DNA of 64,000 nt, from assembly GCA_021772075.1 (NCBI GenBank), contig JAETNQ010000001.1:1-64000 (forward strand), given 5' to 3'. Position numbers and translations under genes: made by a program. The notes beneath the pieces were generated by a model. The model was not told where the DNA came from. It ran no database searches and saw only the letters and a program-made list of their open reading frames with translations. Shown one piece after another: positions 47,090 to 56,491 of the stretch. The DNA comes from Lachnospiraceae bacterium (GTDB taxonomy: Bacteria; Bacillota; Clostridia; Lachnospirales; Lachnospiraceae). The first letter of the stretch is position 1. Each line of letters opens with the position of its first letter.

Positions 47090-48586
47090 TCAAAAATTAA
47101 AATAAATAAATGTGCTGACCTGTGAAAAGGAAACCAGCGACCAGATAAACAGGATAACGATAAACCAGCAGAATCTGGAGCCATAATCTGTTGTTTCCAC
47201 GATCTGCAGCGCATTTTTTCTTGTCAGGATAAACGCGCTGGCGGCCAGGACCAGCAGGAGCAATACGATATAAGCAATAGGAAGCATTCCCGGAGCGAAC
47301 ATGGTAATAGCCTGTTTAAAAATATAAAATTCAGGAATATCCATCTTTACAGCCAGCTTATGGATATATCCCGTATTCTGGAAGGAAAACAGATTTTTAA
47401 ACATTTGGAAAGCATGGGCCATGCTTTCGCTGCGGAAAAAAAACAAGGATAAATTAAAGAATGAAAAAGTAAAAAACCATCCCAGCCATCTTGGAATATA
47501 AAAACGGGAAGGATTTTTTTCCTGGCTTCCCCTGACGCCTATGATGCCCAGATTATCCCAAACGACCAAAAGTCCCTGCATAATTCCCCACGCTACATAA
47601 GTCCAGTTAGCCCCATGCCATAGGCCGCTTAAGGCAAAAATAGCCATGGTATTGAAAATTGTCCGTGCCTTTCCTTTTTTGCTGCCTCCCAAGGGAATAT
47701 AGACATAAGTAATAAAAAAGCGGGAAAGAGTCATATGCCAGCGCTGCCATAATTCCTTGACGGAACATGACTTATAAGGGGAGTTAAAATTGACCGGAAG
47801 CCGGACGTTAAACATATATCCCAGCCCTATCGCCATGTCGCTGTAACCGCTGAAGTCAAAATAGATCTGGAAGGTATAGGACAGGATGACGAGCAGAGTA
47901 GAGGGAGAATCCAGAAAATAAGTCTGTTCAAACCCGAAATTTGTAACAAGGGCAAGCACGTCGGCCAAAAGAACCTTCTTGGCTAATCCTATGATAAATA
48001 AAGAAATACCCTTGGCAAAATTGGAGATATGAAACTTTCTGTTTGCCAGATCATCGAACTGGGGAATGATTTCTTTATATAAAACAATAGGTCCTGCAAT
48101 CAGCTGGGGAAAAAAGGTGACAAAGGCAGCATAATTCGTAAAGGAATAATGTTCTGCCTTTCCGGTACAGCGGTCGATGATAAAGGACAATTGCTGGAAA
48201 GTAAAGAAACTGATCCCCAAAGGCAAAAGAATATGCTTCAGGTTAAAATCCGTCCCAAACACATAATTTATATTCTCAATGAAAAAGTCATAATACTTGA
48301 AATAAAATAGAATCGCCAGGTTTGCGCCGATACCGGCAAACAGACCCAAGCGGTTCGTCTTTTTGGTTTTGCAAAAAGTCAGCAAATAACTGATCAGGTA
48401 ATTGATAAGGATGCTGCCGACAATGATGAAAAGATAATAGGTATTAAAATAACCGTAGAACCATAAGGACATGCCGGTTAAAAAAATTTTTGCCAATTCA
48501 TATTTTTTCAGTTTGTTCAGCCCGTACCATCCGAAAAGGACGGCGGGAAGAAAAATAAAAATGAATATATAAGAGTTAAAAAGCAT
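47090..48586 (-). CDS. MBOAT family O-acyltransferase (AlgI/DltB-like)
   Basis: A 498-residue membrane protein with about eleven helices. The MBOAT core is clear: LPLGISFFTFQQLSFIIDRC, FFPQLIAGPIVLYKEIIPQF, YFDFSGYSDMAIGLGYMF, ELWQRWHMTLSRFF with YVYIPLGGSKKG, and the catalytic His in SGLWHGANWTYVAWG. It most resembles AlgI-type proteins. It should pass acyl groups to the outside for the SGNH-like protein encoded next. The ribosome binding site (AAAGG, 13 bases away) is poor. An extended -10 promoter lies about 100 bases upstream. Confidence 0.93.
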   Translation of the reverse strand: MLFNSYIFIFIFLPAVLFGWYGLNKLKKYELAKIFLTGMSLWFYGYFNTYYLFIIVGSILINYLISYLLTFCKTKKTNRLGLFAGIGANLAILFYFKYYDFFIENINYVFGTDFNLKHILLPLGISFFTFQQLSFIIDRCTGKAEHYSFTNYAAFVTFFPQLIAGPIVLYKEIIPQFDDLANRKFHISNFAKGISLFIIGLAKKVLLADVLALVTNFGFEQTYFLDSPSTLLVILSYTFQIYFDFSGYSDMAIGLGYMFNVRLPVNFNSPYKSCSVKELWQRWHMTLSRFFITYVYIPLGGSKKGKARTIFNTMAIFALSGLWHGANWTYVAWGIMQGLLVVWDNLGIIGVRGSQEKNPSRFYIPRWLGWFFTFSFFNLSLFFFRSESMAHAFQMFKNLFSFQNTGYIHKLAVKMDIPEFYIFKQAITMFAPGMLPIAYIVLLLLVLAASAFILTRKNALQIVETTDYGSRFCWFIVILFIWSLVSFSQVSTFIYFNF

Positions 48587-48688
48587 TGGTAAAGCGGTAC
48601 CTTTCGTAGTAGTGATGGGGACTGGAGCAGCGTAAGGCGGCAGACTGCGGGAATATCCTGCAAATTTATCGCCCTTTTGTCCTTCCTT

Positions 48689-48717
48689 ATTATACCATAG
48701 TTACAACATATTCATAA
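48689..48717 (-). promoter_or_regulatory. Possible promoter of the MBOAT-SGNH operon
   Basis: Minus strand TGGTATAAT (48689-48697) is an extended -10. The sequence 17 bases upstream (TTATGA, 48712-48717) is a weak -35. Confidence 0.45.
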
Positions 48718-48816
48718 CAGTTATTTAAATAATTAAGATTTGGGATAAATTTTATTGATTGGGAAATAATGAAAACAGACAGGAAGCAAGTATTGCCGGC
48801 AGTATGGAGGATGATT

Positions 48817-49449
48817 ATGAAGATACGTACATTGGCTATGACATTGATAATGGTATTGAGTATATGGATTTTGGCGGCGCCGGTTATGACAGGGTGCGGC
48901 AGGGAATTGGTTTCCGATTCCAATACAAACAGCGTGGAAAACGTAAGGCGGGGCAGCGGAAATGAGGGCAGTTTGGAGGAAGAAAATGTCAGTGTATATA
49001 TTCCCATGAATAAGATTAAAAATGAGGTGGTAAATATTCTGGGAGAAAATTACTGGCCGGATAAGCGGCTTACGGCAGCGGAACTGAAGACAGAAACCGG
49101 AATTAGCGAAGAAATGTATGATGACTTTTTGGCAGAAAAAATGAATATAGAAACGGATATTGATATTATGATCATTTTGAAGGCAAAAGCGGAATATTTG
49201 CCGGAAATAGAAAAGATGCTGAATGCATACAGGGATGCTTTGCTGGTAAAATACCGGGAGAGGCCGCAGGAGCTTGGAAAAGTGCAGGCGTCCCGGATAG
49301 AGGTGATCGAACCCTATATTTGTTTCGTGCAGCTTGGGGCGGATACGGAGGCGGCAATCAAAAAGGGAGACGAGGAAGTCGTTGTTGTATGCCAACAGGA
49401 AAATGAGAGAGCGGTAGATATCATAGAAAAAACAATTTTAGACCAATAA
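48817..49449 (+). CDS. DUF4358-like lipoprotein
   Basis: A protein of about 210 residues. The signal peptide ends at a lipobox-like PVMTGC, so it is probably a lipoprotein outside the membrane. The mature part (about 60-205) resembles DUF4358: GISEEMYDDFLAEKMNIETDIDIMIILKAK (read in parts), IEKMLNAYRDALL, and VIEPYICFVQLG. The function is not known. The frame opens at 48769, but GGAGG lies six bases before the ATG at 48817, which gives a normal signal peptide. It converges on the large GLUG protein gene, with a shared terminator between. Confidence 0.7.
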   Translation: MKIRTLAMTLIMVLSIWILAAPVMTGCGRELVSDSNTNSVENVRRGSGNEGSLEEENVSVYIPMNKIKNEVVNILGENYWPDKRLTAAELKTETGISEEMYDDFLAEKMNIETDIDIMIILKAKAEYLPEIEKMLNAYRDALLVKYRERPQELGKVQASRIEVIEPYICFVQLGADTEAAIKKGDEEVVVVCQQENERAVDIIEKTILDQ

Positions 49450-49468
49450 AGGCGGCGGCTTTTGATAT

Positions 49469-49512
49469 AAAGCAAAAATGGAACCCCTTATAGATTCCAT
49501 TTTTGCTTTTCT
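49469..49512. terminator. Bidirectional terminator between the DUF4358 and GLUG genes
   Basis: AGCAAAAATGGAA pairs perfectly with TTCCATTTTTGCT across an 11-base loop, followed by TTTT. On the minus strand the same stem follows the GLUG gene stop by six bases. Confidence 0.9.
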
Positions 49513-49517
49513 GATTT

Positions 49518-52500
49518 TTACTTTTTGTGTTTCCGTTTTACTTTTTTAATTCCTGCTGCCAGCAACAGAAGGAATAGAATGCCTCCTGTCGCACCGGCTA
49601 TGGCAATCCATATCTTTGATTTCTGTTCTATTATGCAGAAAGACTGCTTTGGCCCGGTCATGTAAACCTGTACATACTGTCCTCTTTTCTTGCTTTCCAT
49701 TTTTGTCCACATTCCGTCTTTATACCCCCATACCGCGACATCATTGTAAGGATTGTAAAGACGGATGGCAAATGTATCCGCGCTGCCTATTTGGGCATAT
49801 TCCAACGAAATATCATAAACTACATATTGTTTGTTCTGAGCGTCCTCCGGAGGCTCTTTATCGCTGATTTCGGCATTCAAAACGGTATCTTCCGTAAAAC
49901 GCTGTTCAACTAAAGCATATGGTTTTTCCCATTTGCTTTGTTCTTCTGCCGCCTGTCCGGCGTTGCTTTGAACAACGGTGACATCCTCTTTATACTCGCC
50001 CTCGATCAAGAGATTTCCTGTTACAACCTGATCCGAGCAGTCTGGCCATACACCATAATATCCCTGCTTTTCCGGAATTTCCGGATAGTCCAGTTGTGAA
50101 AGTTTTTTCCCGAACTCCACTTCCTGTGTGCCAAGATATAAATCGTCGATTCTAAAAATCACTTTGAGATGACGGAATTCCGTAGGAAGATTTTCTGCTG
50201 TCAGTAGTTTTTCGTAGCTGACCGGTTCAGCGACGCCTATATAACTAATATTGTCAATGCCGTAAATATTATCTCCTACATAATAATTACCGCTTACTTT
50301 AATCTCTTCTTCGTTCAAGGCATCATCGTAATTCACCGTCTGTCCTGCAATAGCTCCTACCCGTCCTTTTTTCGCCCTGCAGTCCGCCATCGCATAGCAA
50401 TCTTTTAAGGTATCTGCAAAACCGGCTATGCCGCCTACATTCTTGCCTCCTGAAACAGAACATAATGCATAACAGCGCTTAATTACTGTAAATGATTCAC
50501 CGCAAATCCCTCCGACATAATCGCCTTCCGTACTTTCCACGCTGCCGTAACCCTCCGAATCAACGACGATGCCATGCCGCATGTATCCTGTAATTCCGCC
50601 GGCGCCGTCCTTTTTGGCTGTCACATATCCTTCGTTCACGCTTTTTGTAATAATGCATTTTGTAAAATATCTTCTTCCGATCTGATAATCCACGCTGCCG
50701 GCAGCGCTGTCTTCAGGGTCTTCCTCATCAATGGACATCGCTCCTGCAATGCCTCCCACGTTGATATCCCCTTTGATTACGCCTTTATTTCTGCAATTAT
50801 CCGCTTTGCCTGAGGTAATGGCCTCCGTGTCTTCTATGTCAACATCCTCATATAGCTCTTCTACGCTGATATCCCCGTAATTCATCACATTATCTGCCAG
50901 CAAATTAAATATAACGTTAATCTGGTCGTTGACCGCCCTTAAATCGTCGTTTACCACATCGGAATAATCTGACGCATGATTGCTGAGATTTTTTATGCTG
51001 CCTGATATCCCCCGCAGCTGGCCGTGCAGATTTTCCCTATTGGCGTCAAACTCTGAGCCAAGCTTTGAAAAATGCAGATTAGGCTGTCCGTTTACATAAT
51101 CTACGATGCTTCCTGCATCCCTGGTGGCTGATTTTACAGAATCGACCGCATTCTGCAGTTGTTCCAGCACTTCCGGCATACTGCTTCCTATACTATTTAT
51201 TTTATCGGATATTTGCTGCCCCCAAATATTAGCCGCCATATTCAGGTTAGCCAGAACAGCAGAAGATGCATTCAACATTTTGCCCAGCTCTTCCGCAAGT
51301 CTGCTTAGCTGTTCGGAAGTTATGTCCGAACTGCTTTGGATTTCCTGAATGATTGCATTTACATTTTCGGTTGCTGCCTGCTGTTTCTTGATTGCATCAT
51401 GAATATTTCCTTTGGCGTTGCCGGCTGCCTCGGATTTATCCATTTTTCTGAATATAATATTCACCTGATAGGTCGTGCCGCTGCTGATACCAAAGGTATA
51501 TGTATATTCACCCTCCTGGGACTTTGATGCGGAAACGGACTGTCCGTCTGCCGTTACCGAAGGGATGCCATCCACGGTATATGCCTCATCCGGAATTACG
51601 GTTACGGTTGCTGTGGAGCCGTCTGTCTCATACGATGCATTGCCGCTGAGATTAGAACTTAACCGAATAACCGTTTGGGCAGTTTCTTTGCTGATTTCTT
51701 TGACCGATCCGCGTTCTCCCGCTTCCGCCATCAGCAGTTTCGGTATATACTGGGAATCGGATTTGAGAATCTGTTGTCCGTTGTCCGATACGTTGATACC
51801 GTCCGGTATATTGCCATCCTTTTCGCTTTCCTCCGTGCTGCTTTCTGTGTCCGCTGAACCGCTGCCAGAAGCATTTGCCGCGCCGTCGTTTTTTCCGTCC
51901 GCCGCGCCGCTGCCCGGGGTATTTGTGGCTCCATCGGTTCCTCCGTCTGTTGCGCTGTTGCCAGGAGCATTTGCCGTGCCGCCGTTTTCCCCGTCCGCCG
52001 CACCGCTGCCAGGAGCATTTGCTGTGCCGCCGTTTTCTCCGTCCGCCGCACCGCTGCCAGGGCTATTTGCCGCGCCGTCAGTTTTTTCGTCCGCTGAGCC
52101 GCTGCCCGGGGTATTTGTGGCTCCGTCAGTTCCTCCGTCTGTTGCGCTGTTGGCGGGAGCATTTGCTGTGCCGCCGTTTTCCCCGCCCGCCGCACCGTTG
52201 GCGGGAGCATTTGCTGTGCCGTTGTCAGGGATATCTGCCGCATCCTTTTTCCCTTCGGTGTTTTCCGTTTCTTCCATATCAATGTCGGCGGCATCTTCTT
52301 TTGGACCCGGCTGGCCGGCTTCTTCCACCCCGTTTTCAAATTCCGTTTCTCCGCCCTGATAAGAAAAATATGCTTCTACTCTGACATTCGGTTCGGGCAT
52401 TGTAAAAGTATAATTTTTTTCATCTTCTTTTTGTATATAAACGGAATTGCCGTTTCCATCAATGATATTCATATGGTCTAACTGATAGTTATTATCAGGT

Positions 52501-53921
52501 TCCGCTAAAATATGAACCGTCTCTCCTGCCGCCGGGTAATGCTGCAGGCTTATTATATTTCCGCCTACAGTAGAAAGCAAAGCAAGTCTGCCATAATCCG
52601 TTTCTATATATTCCCCTTCTATATTCCCTGCATTTTTCAGTTCGTCGGCAATCAGCAGCAATGTTTTGTTCGCATTGGAAAAACTGTCTTCTGCTGCATA
52701 AACATCATCAAATACATCCGGCAGCATATCCATTACATGGGACAGACGGTCTGCCATGGACTGTGCCTGATCCAGGTTTTCGTCTGTAAAGTCCGCGATT
52801 TGCCCGGCCAGTGCATCACTGGCATCCGCCGCGCCGTCGCTGTAGGAGGTCAGTTCATCCAAATCTCCTTTGATGGCATTTTTCCCTTCTTCCATATCAT
52901 CAATTGTTTTTTCAATCAAATCGTGGAGCTTATTGACTGCATTGCGCAGCGACGCTGCTTCATCTACCTCGATATACGGCTCCATCTGTCCTATGATACC
53001 GCCGACATCCTTTCTGCCGTATACCGCTCCCGTATTTGTGCATAAAGATACAATGCCGCACTGTCTGCCCGCGATTCCTCCGATATTATAGCCCGTATGT
53101 TCATATCCGATTCTTCCGTAGTTGGTGCATCCCGTAATCGTGCCGTCGGAATATCCGGCAATGCCTCCCGTGTCCACGCCGCTGAAAAGTTCTGTCCCTG
53201 ACCCGCTGATATTAATGCTTAAGAACAGACCCATGCCCATCTCGTCATCTTCTTCTACCCATTCACTGTCATTGTTTACGCAGGAACGGTTGCTGCAATA
53301 GGAGAGCAGTCCGTGGTTTTTTCCAACAAAACCTCCCGTCGAATAATAACCCGTCACACGGCCTCCCATCGTGCAGTTCCGTATGGTTCCTGTTCCCTCG
53401 TTGACCCCGGCAAAGCCTCCTACAGTTGTTTTGCCGCTTACATTTCCCTGAAAACTGCAATTTTGTATTGTGCCGTAATTCACGCCGCATAAACCGCCGA
53501 TGCATTCTTTCTCATCGGATGCAATGATTTCTCCTTTTAACTTCAGGTTCTCTACCAAACCTTCCTTTTCAATATACCGGAACAGACCGGCTACATAGCC
53601 GTCCCCGCTGTATCGGAATCCGGAAATAGTATGGTTTTTTCCATCAAAGGTACCCGCAAATACCGGTATGGCGCCAAATTCGACTCCCTCCAGGTCAATG
53701 TCCGCATTTAGAACAAACTTTTTATCGGCGGACCATGAATCTAAAAAACAATTCGCGGCAAAAGACAGGAAATCGTCTGCCGTATTAATTTCTATCACTT
53801 TCTGCGCCGGATGATCCGGCAGTTCTTCTGCCCGCAGACTTTGCAGCGGAAATAAATTGCAGATTAGTGCCGGAATGATGGACCAAGCCATAATTTTAGA
53901 GAAAAGCTTTTTATTTTTCAT
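49518..53921 (-). CDS. Giant exported, membrane-anchored GLUG/coiled-coil protein
   Basis: A 1467-residue surface protein. A signal peptide (about 1-31, ending LRAEE) is followed by GLUG-type beta-solenoid repeats (about 70-315, repeated VGGFAG/GGIAG and C-T-N/G), coiled coil 1 (about 320-430), a bacterial-repeat-like domain (about 445-520), a Gly/Asn/Ala-rich linker with eight 16-residue repeats (569-696), a second repeat-like domain (about 735-826), coiled coil 2 (about 830-1015), a second GLUG set (about 1040-1195), a further domain and a C-terminal membrane helix (about 1436-1458) with a basic tail. There is no LPXTG motif. AGGAGG lies six bases before the ATG inside the end of the MMPL gene, which it overlaps by 11 bases. 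The function is unknown; partnership with the MMPL transporter is inferred from coupling. Confidence 0.85.
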   Translation of the reverse strand: MKNKKLFSKIMAWSIIPALICNLFPLQSLRAEELPDHPAQKVIEINTADDFLSFAANCFLDSWSADKKFVLNADIDLEGVEFGAIPVFAGTFDGKNHTISGFRYSGDGYVAGLFRYIEKEGLVENLKLKGEIIASDEKECIGGLCGVNYGTIQNCSFQGNVSGKTTVGGFAGVNEGTGTIRNCTMGGRVTGYYSTGGFVGKNHGLLSYCSNRSCVNNDSEWVEEDDEMGMGLFLSINISGSGTELFSGVDTGGIAGYSDGTITGCTNYGRIGYEHTGYNIGGIAGRQCGIVSLCTNTGAVYGRKDVGGIIGQMEPYIEVDEAASLRNAVNKLHDLIEKTIDDMEEGKNAIKGDLDELTSYSDGAADASDALAGQIADFTDENLDQAQSMADRLSHVMDMLPDVFDDVYAAEDSFSNANKTLLLIADELKNAGNIEGEYIETDYGRLALLSTVGGNIISLQHYPAAGETVHILAEPDNNYQLDHMNIIDGNGNSVYIQKEDEKNYTFTMPEPNVRVEAYFSYQGGETEFENGVEEAGQPGPKEDAADIDMEETENTEGKKDAADIPDNGTANAPANGAAGGENGGTANAPANSATDGGTDGATNTPGSGSADEKTDGAANSPGSGAADGENGGTANAPGSGAADGENGGTANAPGNSATDGGTDGATNTPGSGAADGKNDGAANASGSGSADTESSTEESEKDGNIPDGINVSDNGQQILKSDSQYIPKLLMAEAGERGSVKEISKETAQTVIRLSSNLSGNASYETDGSTATVTVIPDEAYTVDGIPSVTADGQSVSASKSQEGEYTYTFGISSGTTYQVNIIFRKMDKSEAAGNAKGNIHDAIKKQQAATENVNAIIQEIQSSSDITSEQLSRLAEELGKMLNASSAVLANLNMAANIWGQQISDKINSIGSSMPEVLEQLQNAVDSVKSATRDAGSIVDYVNGQPNLHFSKLGSEFDANRENLHGQLRGISGSIKNLSNHASDYSDVVNDDLRAVNDQINVIFNLLADNVMNYGDISVEELYEDVDIEDTEAITSGKADNCRNKGVIKGDINVGGIAGAMSIDEEDPEDSAAGSVDYQIGRRYFTKCIITKSVNEGYVTAKKDGAGGITGYMRHGIVVDSEGYGSVESTEGDYVGGICGESFTVIKRCYALCSVSGGKNVGGIAGFADTLKDCYAMADCRAKKGRVGAIAGQTVNYDDALNEEEIKVSGNYYVGDNIYGIDNISYIGVAEPVSYEKLLTAENLPTEFRHLKVIFRIDDLYLGTQEVEFGKKLSQLDYPEIPEKQGYYGVWPDCSDQVVTGNLLIEGEYKEDVTVVQSNAGQAAEEQSKWEKPYALVEQRFTEDTVLNAEISDKEPPEDAQNKQYVVYDISLEYAQIGSADTFAIRLYNPYNDVAVWGYKDGMWTKMESKKRGQYVQVYMTGPKQSFCIIEQKSKIWIAIAGATGGILFLLLLAAGIKKVKRKHKK
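51834..52217 (-). repeat. In-frame tandem repeat, 8 x 48 bp (two 192-bp super-units)
   Basis: Encodes residues 569-696 of the GLUG protein as eight 16-residue units, such as TANAPGSGAADGENGG and TANAPGNSATDGGTDG. Units 1-4 match units 5-8 in order (15 of 16 identical between units 2 and 6), so a 64-residue block was duplicated after the 16-residue unit had spread. Confidence 0.9.
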
Positions 53922-56403
53922 CGTTTTCCTCCTTTTCTTTCTGCATGATCAATGACAAATCACTTCCGTCGTCTTCCCTTATTTCCATTTTTCCCATATT
54001 TACAAACAGATTAGCATCGCCCCGTATAAAACCGTGCATTTCACCGATGACAATACCGTTGATCTGTCCGTTTACAATACCGTCTACCCTCATAAGCCCG
54101 GAACTTTTTTCCGGTTTTAAGGGAATGGATACCGCAAAGGAAGTCTTGTCAATAATCTTTTCACCAAGCAGAAGAATCTGCGGCAGGACAAACATTACAA
54201 TAACGATCGACATAATTGTTCCGCGTCCGAGGCATTGGCCGATGCCGCAGATCGCGCCGTCCGACGACATCTGTCCGATCAATATTCCCGCAAGGGCAAG
54301 CATGGAACCTGATGTTACAATCGTAGGGAATGCAAAATTCATTGTCTCTATGATAGCATCCCGCTTGGGCATTTTTTCTTTCAGCTCTAAAAAACGCCCG
54401 GAAATAACGATTGCATAATCTATATTTGCGCCCATCTGGATAGAGCTTACAATCAGATAACTCATAAAAAACACGTTTTTCTGCTGTATGGACGGTACGG
54501 AAAAATTAATCCAGATAACGCCTTGGATTACCATGATTAGCAGCACCGGCATGCCGGCCGACATAAAGGTAAACAGCAGGACGACAAGCACTGCCAGGAT
54601 GGAAACCACATTTACCACCGTATTGTCTCTTTGAAAGGTTTTATAAAGGTCATATTGGCTGGTCGCTTCTCCCGGTATCAGAATCGTTTCTTCATAATAT
54701 TTACCGGCAATTTTATGCATCTCGTCCAAAAAAGCAAAGGTTTCTTCCCCTTCTTCCGGCAGATTCAAATAAATCAGCATACGGCTGTATTCTTTCCCTT
54801 GTAACTGGTCGAGGGCAATCTGCATTTTGGTATGCGCCTCTTCTAAAGTATCCATCATATCATCGTCCAGCGTAACATAACCTTCCTCCACTTCATCGTA
54901 GAGAAACATAAACATATCGATCAACGGAACGCTGTAGGTCGAAAGACCGTTAATAATTTTTGCATAATTTTCATCATTGACGGCATATGCCATATACAGT
55001 ACTTCGGCAATTTCATAATCCAGTTCCAAAAGTTCTGAAAAATCCCTTGCCGTCAGCTTGTCTGTCAGCATATATCCGTCCATCGCCTCGGTATTGGCCA
55101 GCCCCATGGTATCATCGATTTCTTCCCTTGACTCCAGTTCCTCCAGCAGCTTCTTTTCCTTTTCGTAATTTCCTGCGGGAACTATCATGGCAACCATGTT
55201 GGAATCCCCGAAACTCTCGCTGATCATATCATCCACTATCATCGCATCGCTTTCTACCGGCGTTTCCAGCATGGTATATCCGTAAACATAAGGGCATTTG
55301 GACGATACGATATATGCCGCAATAATTAATATTAAAAACAGCGGAGGCATAATATGCTTAGTTGCAAATGCGAATTTGCCCACAAAAGGAATCTTCGGAA
55401 TGAAGCTTTTATGTTTTGTTTTATCCATTGCATTTCCAAAGAGCATGATCAGTCCGGGCATCAGTAAAAATACGGACAAAAGGCTTAATACGATGGCGCG
55501 GATCAGGCAAAGCGCCATATCGCTCCCGATTCCGAACTGCATGAACATCATGGCAATCAGCCCGCCTACCGTTGTCAGGGAACTGGAAGAAATCTCGGGT
55601 ATGGCTTTGCTCAACGCCACAATATCCGCTTCCCTGACGGATAGTTTTTTATGTTCTTCTTTGTAACGGTTGCAGAAAATAACGGCATAATCAATGGATA
55701 GAGCCAACTGCAGCACAATGGTTACGGAATTTGATACAAAGGAAATGGTTCCCATCATAAAATTCGTGCCTTTTGTAATCAATGCGGCGGCGCAGAAAGT
55801 CAGAAGAAGAACCGGGACTTCCGCCCATGTTTCCGATGTCAGGAGCAACACGGAAACCACTACGATTGCCACTAATACGCTGATGATTTGCATTTCCCCC
55901 GCAATCTGCTCCGCCGATGCATCCCCCATGGACGTGGACACATATATGTCATAGCCGTCCAGCATTGCTTCTACCTCTGCCAGAGCCTCCAACGCCCTGT
56001 CATCCGTTTCTTCATATCCAAAAGTAATATCATATAATGCGGAAAAATTGTTATAATGTTCCTCGGTGCTGTCAAAAGCCAGCATAATGACCGCATCCAT
56101 ATCTTCTATATTTCCCGCGATTTTTTCCGCTTCTTCATACGGTATATTTGTCACCATAACCTTTGCCGTTCCATATGTAATGAACTGCTCCTCCATACGG
56201 TCCAGCCCTTGGCGTGTCTCGGTCGTATCCGGTAAATATGCGGACATAGCGTTTTCTACTTTTACCCAGTTCATCGATACGACAGAAAAAATAAGCGCAA
56301 TGCCAAAAAGCAGAAAAAATAAATTCCTCCTATCGACAATAAAAGTGGCGACTTTAACCATAAACTCGCCATCTCCTTTGCCTTTCTTCGGTTGTGCTGC
56401 CAT
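53911..56403 (-). CDS. MMPL/RND-family transporter with bactofilin-like tail
   Basis: An 830-residue RND-superfamily protein with the two-fold MMPL plan. The first helix is about 28-46, a large outer loop follows (about 50-170), then five helices (about 172-325), a further helix (about 351-367), a second outer loop (about 370-595) and the last five helices (about 597-750). The proton-relay Asp-Tyr pairs known from MmpL3 are both present: D238-Y239 in LALSIDYAVIF and D662-Y663 in GANIDYAIVI. The C-terminal tail (about 769-808) shows evenly spaced Gly in VDGIVNGQINGIVIGEMHG, like the bactofilin solenoid. Substrate unknown; MMPL proteins usually export lipids or glycolipids. AGGAG lies seven bases before the ATG. 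Confidence 0.9.
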   Translation of the reverse strand: MAAQPKKGKGDGEFMVKVATFIVDRRNLFFLLFGIALIFSVVSMNWVKVENAMSAYLPDTTETRQGLDRMEEQFITYGTAKVMVTNIPYEEAEKIAGNIEDMDAVIMLAFDSTEEHYNNFSALYDITFGYEETDDRALEALAEVEAMLDGYDIYVSTSMGDASAEQIAGEMQIISVLVAIVVVSVLLLTSETWAEVPVLLLTFCAAALITKGTNFMMGTISFVSNSVTIVLQLALSIDYAVIFCNRYKEEHKKLSVREADIVALSKAIPEISSSSLTTVGGLIAMMFMQFGIGSDMALCLIRAIVLSLLSVFLLMPGLIMLFGNAMDKTKHKSFIPKIPFVGKFAFATKHIMPPLFLILIIAAYIVSSKCPYVYGYTMLETPVESDAMIVDDMISESFGDSNMVAMIVPAGNYEKEKKLLEELESREEIDDTMGLANTEAMDGYMLTDKLTARDFSELLELDYEIAEVLYMAYAVNDENYAKIINGLSTYSVPLIDMFMFLYDEVEEGYVTLDDDMMDTLEEAHTKMQIALDQLQGKEYSRMLIYLNLPEEGEETFAFLDEMHKIAGKYYEETILIPGEATSQYDLYKTFQRDNTVVNVVSILAVLVVLLFTFMSAGMPVLLIMVIQGVIWINFSVPSIQQKNVFFMSYLIVSSIQMGANIDYAIVISGRFLELKEKMPKRDAIIETMNFAFPTIVTSGSMLALAGILIGQMSSDGAICGIGQCLGRGTIMSIVIVMFVLPQILLLGEKIIDKTSFAVSIPLKPEKSSGLMRVDGIVNGQINGIVIGEMHGFIRGDANLFVNMGKMEIREDDGSDLSLIMQKEKEENDEK

Positions 56404-56459
56404 TTAACCACTCCTTCATATAAATAAAGCCTGTATTGAATTAAAATTTACTGGAGAAT

Positions 56460-56488
56460 ATTATATAATATAGCTTATTTTTCTACAA
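56460..56488 (-). promoter_or_regulatory. Promoter of the MMPL-GLUG operon
   Basis: Minus strand TTGTAG (56483-56488), 17 bases, and TATAAT (56460-56465), about 57 bases before the MMPL start. Confidence 0.75.
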
Positions 56489-56491
56489 GTA

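Noticed and set aside
51475-52359. Long plus-strand open frame (294 residues) opposite the GLUG protein repeats
   Set aside because: It is the antisense of the GC-rich tandem repeats, which keep all frames open; its Pro/Ser/Ala-rich product is low complexity and there is no promoter or ribosome binding site.
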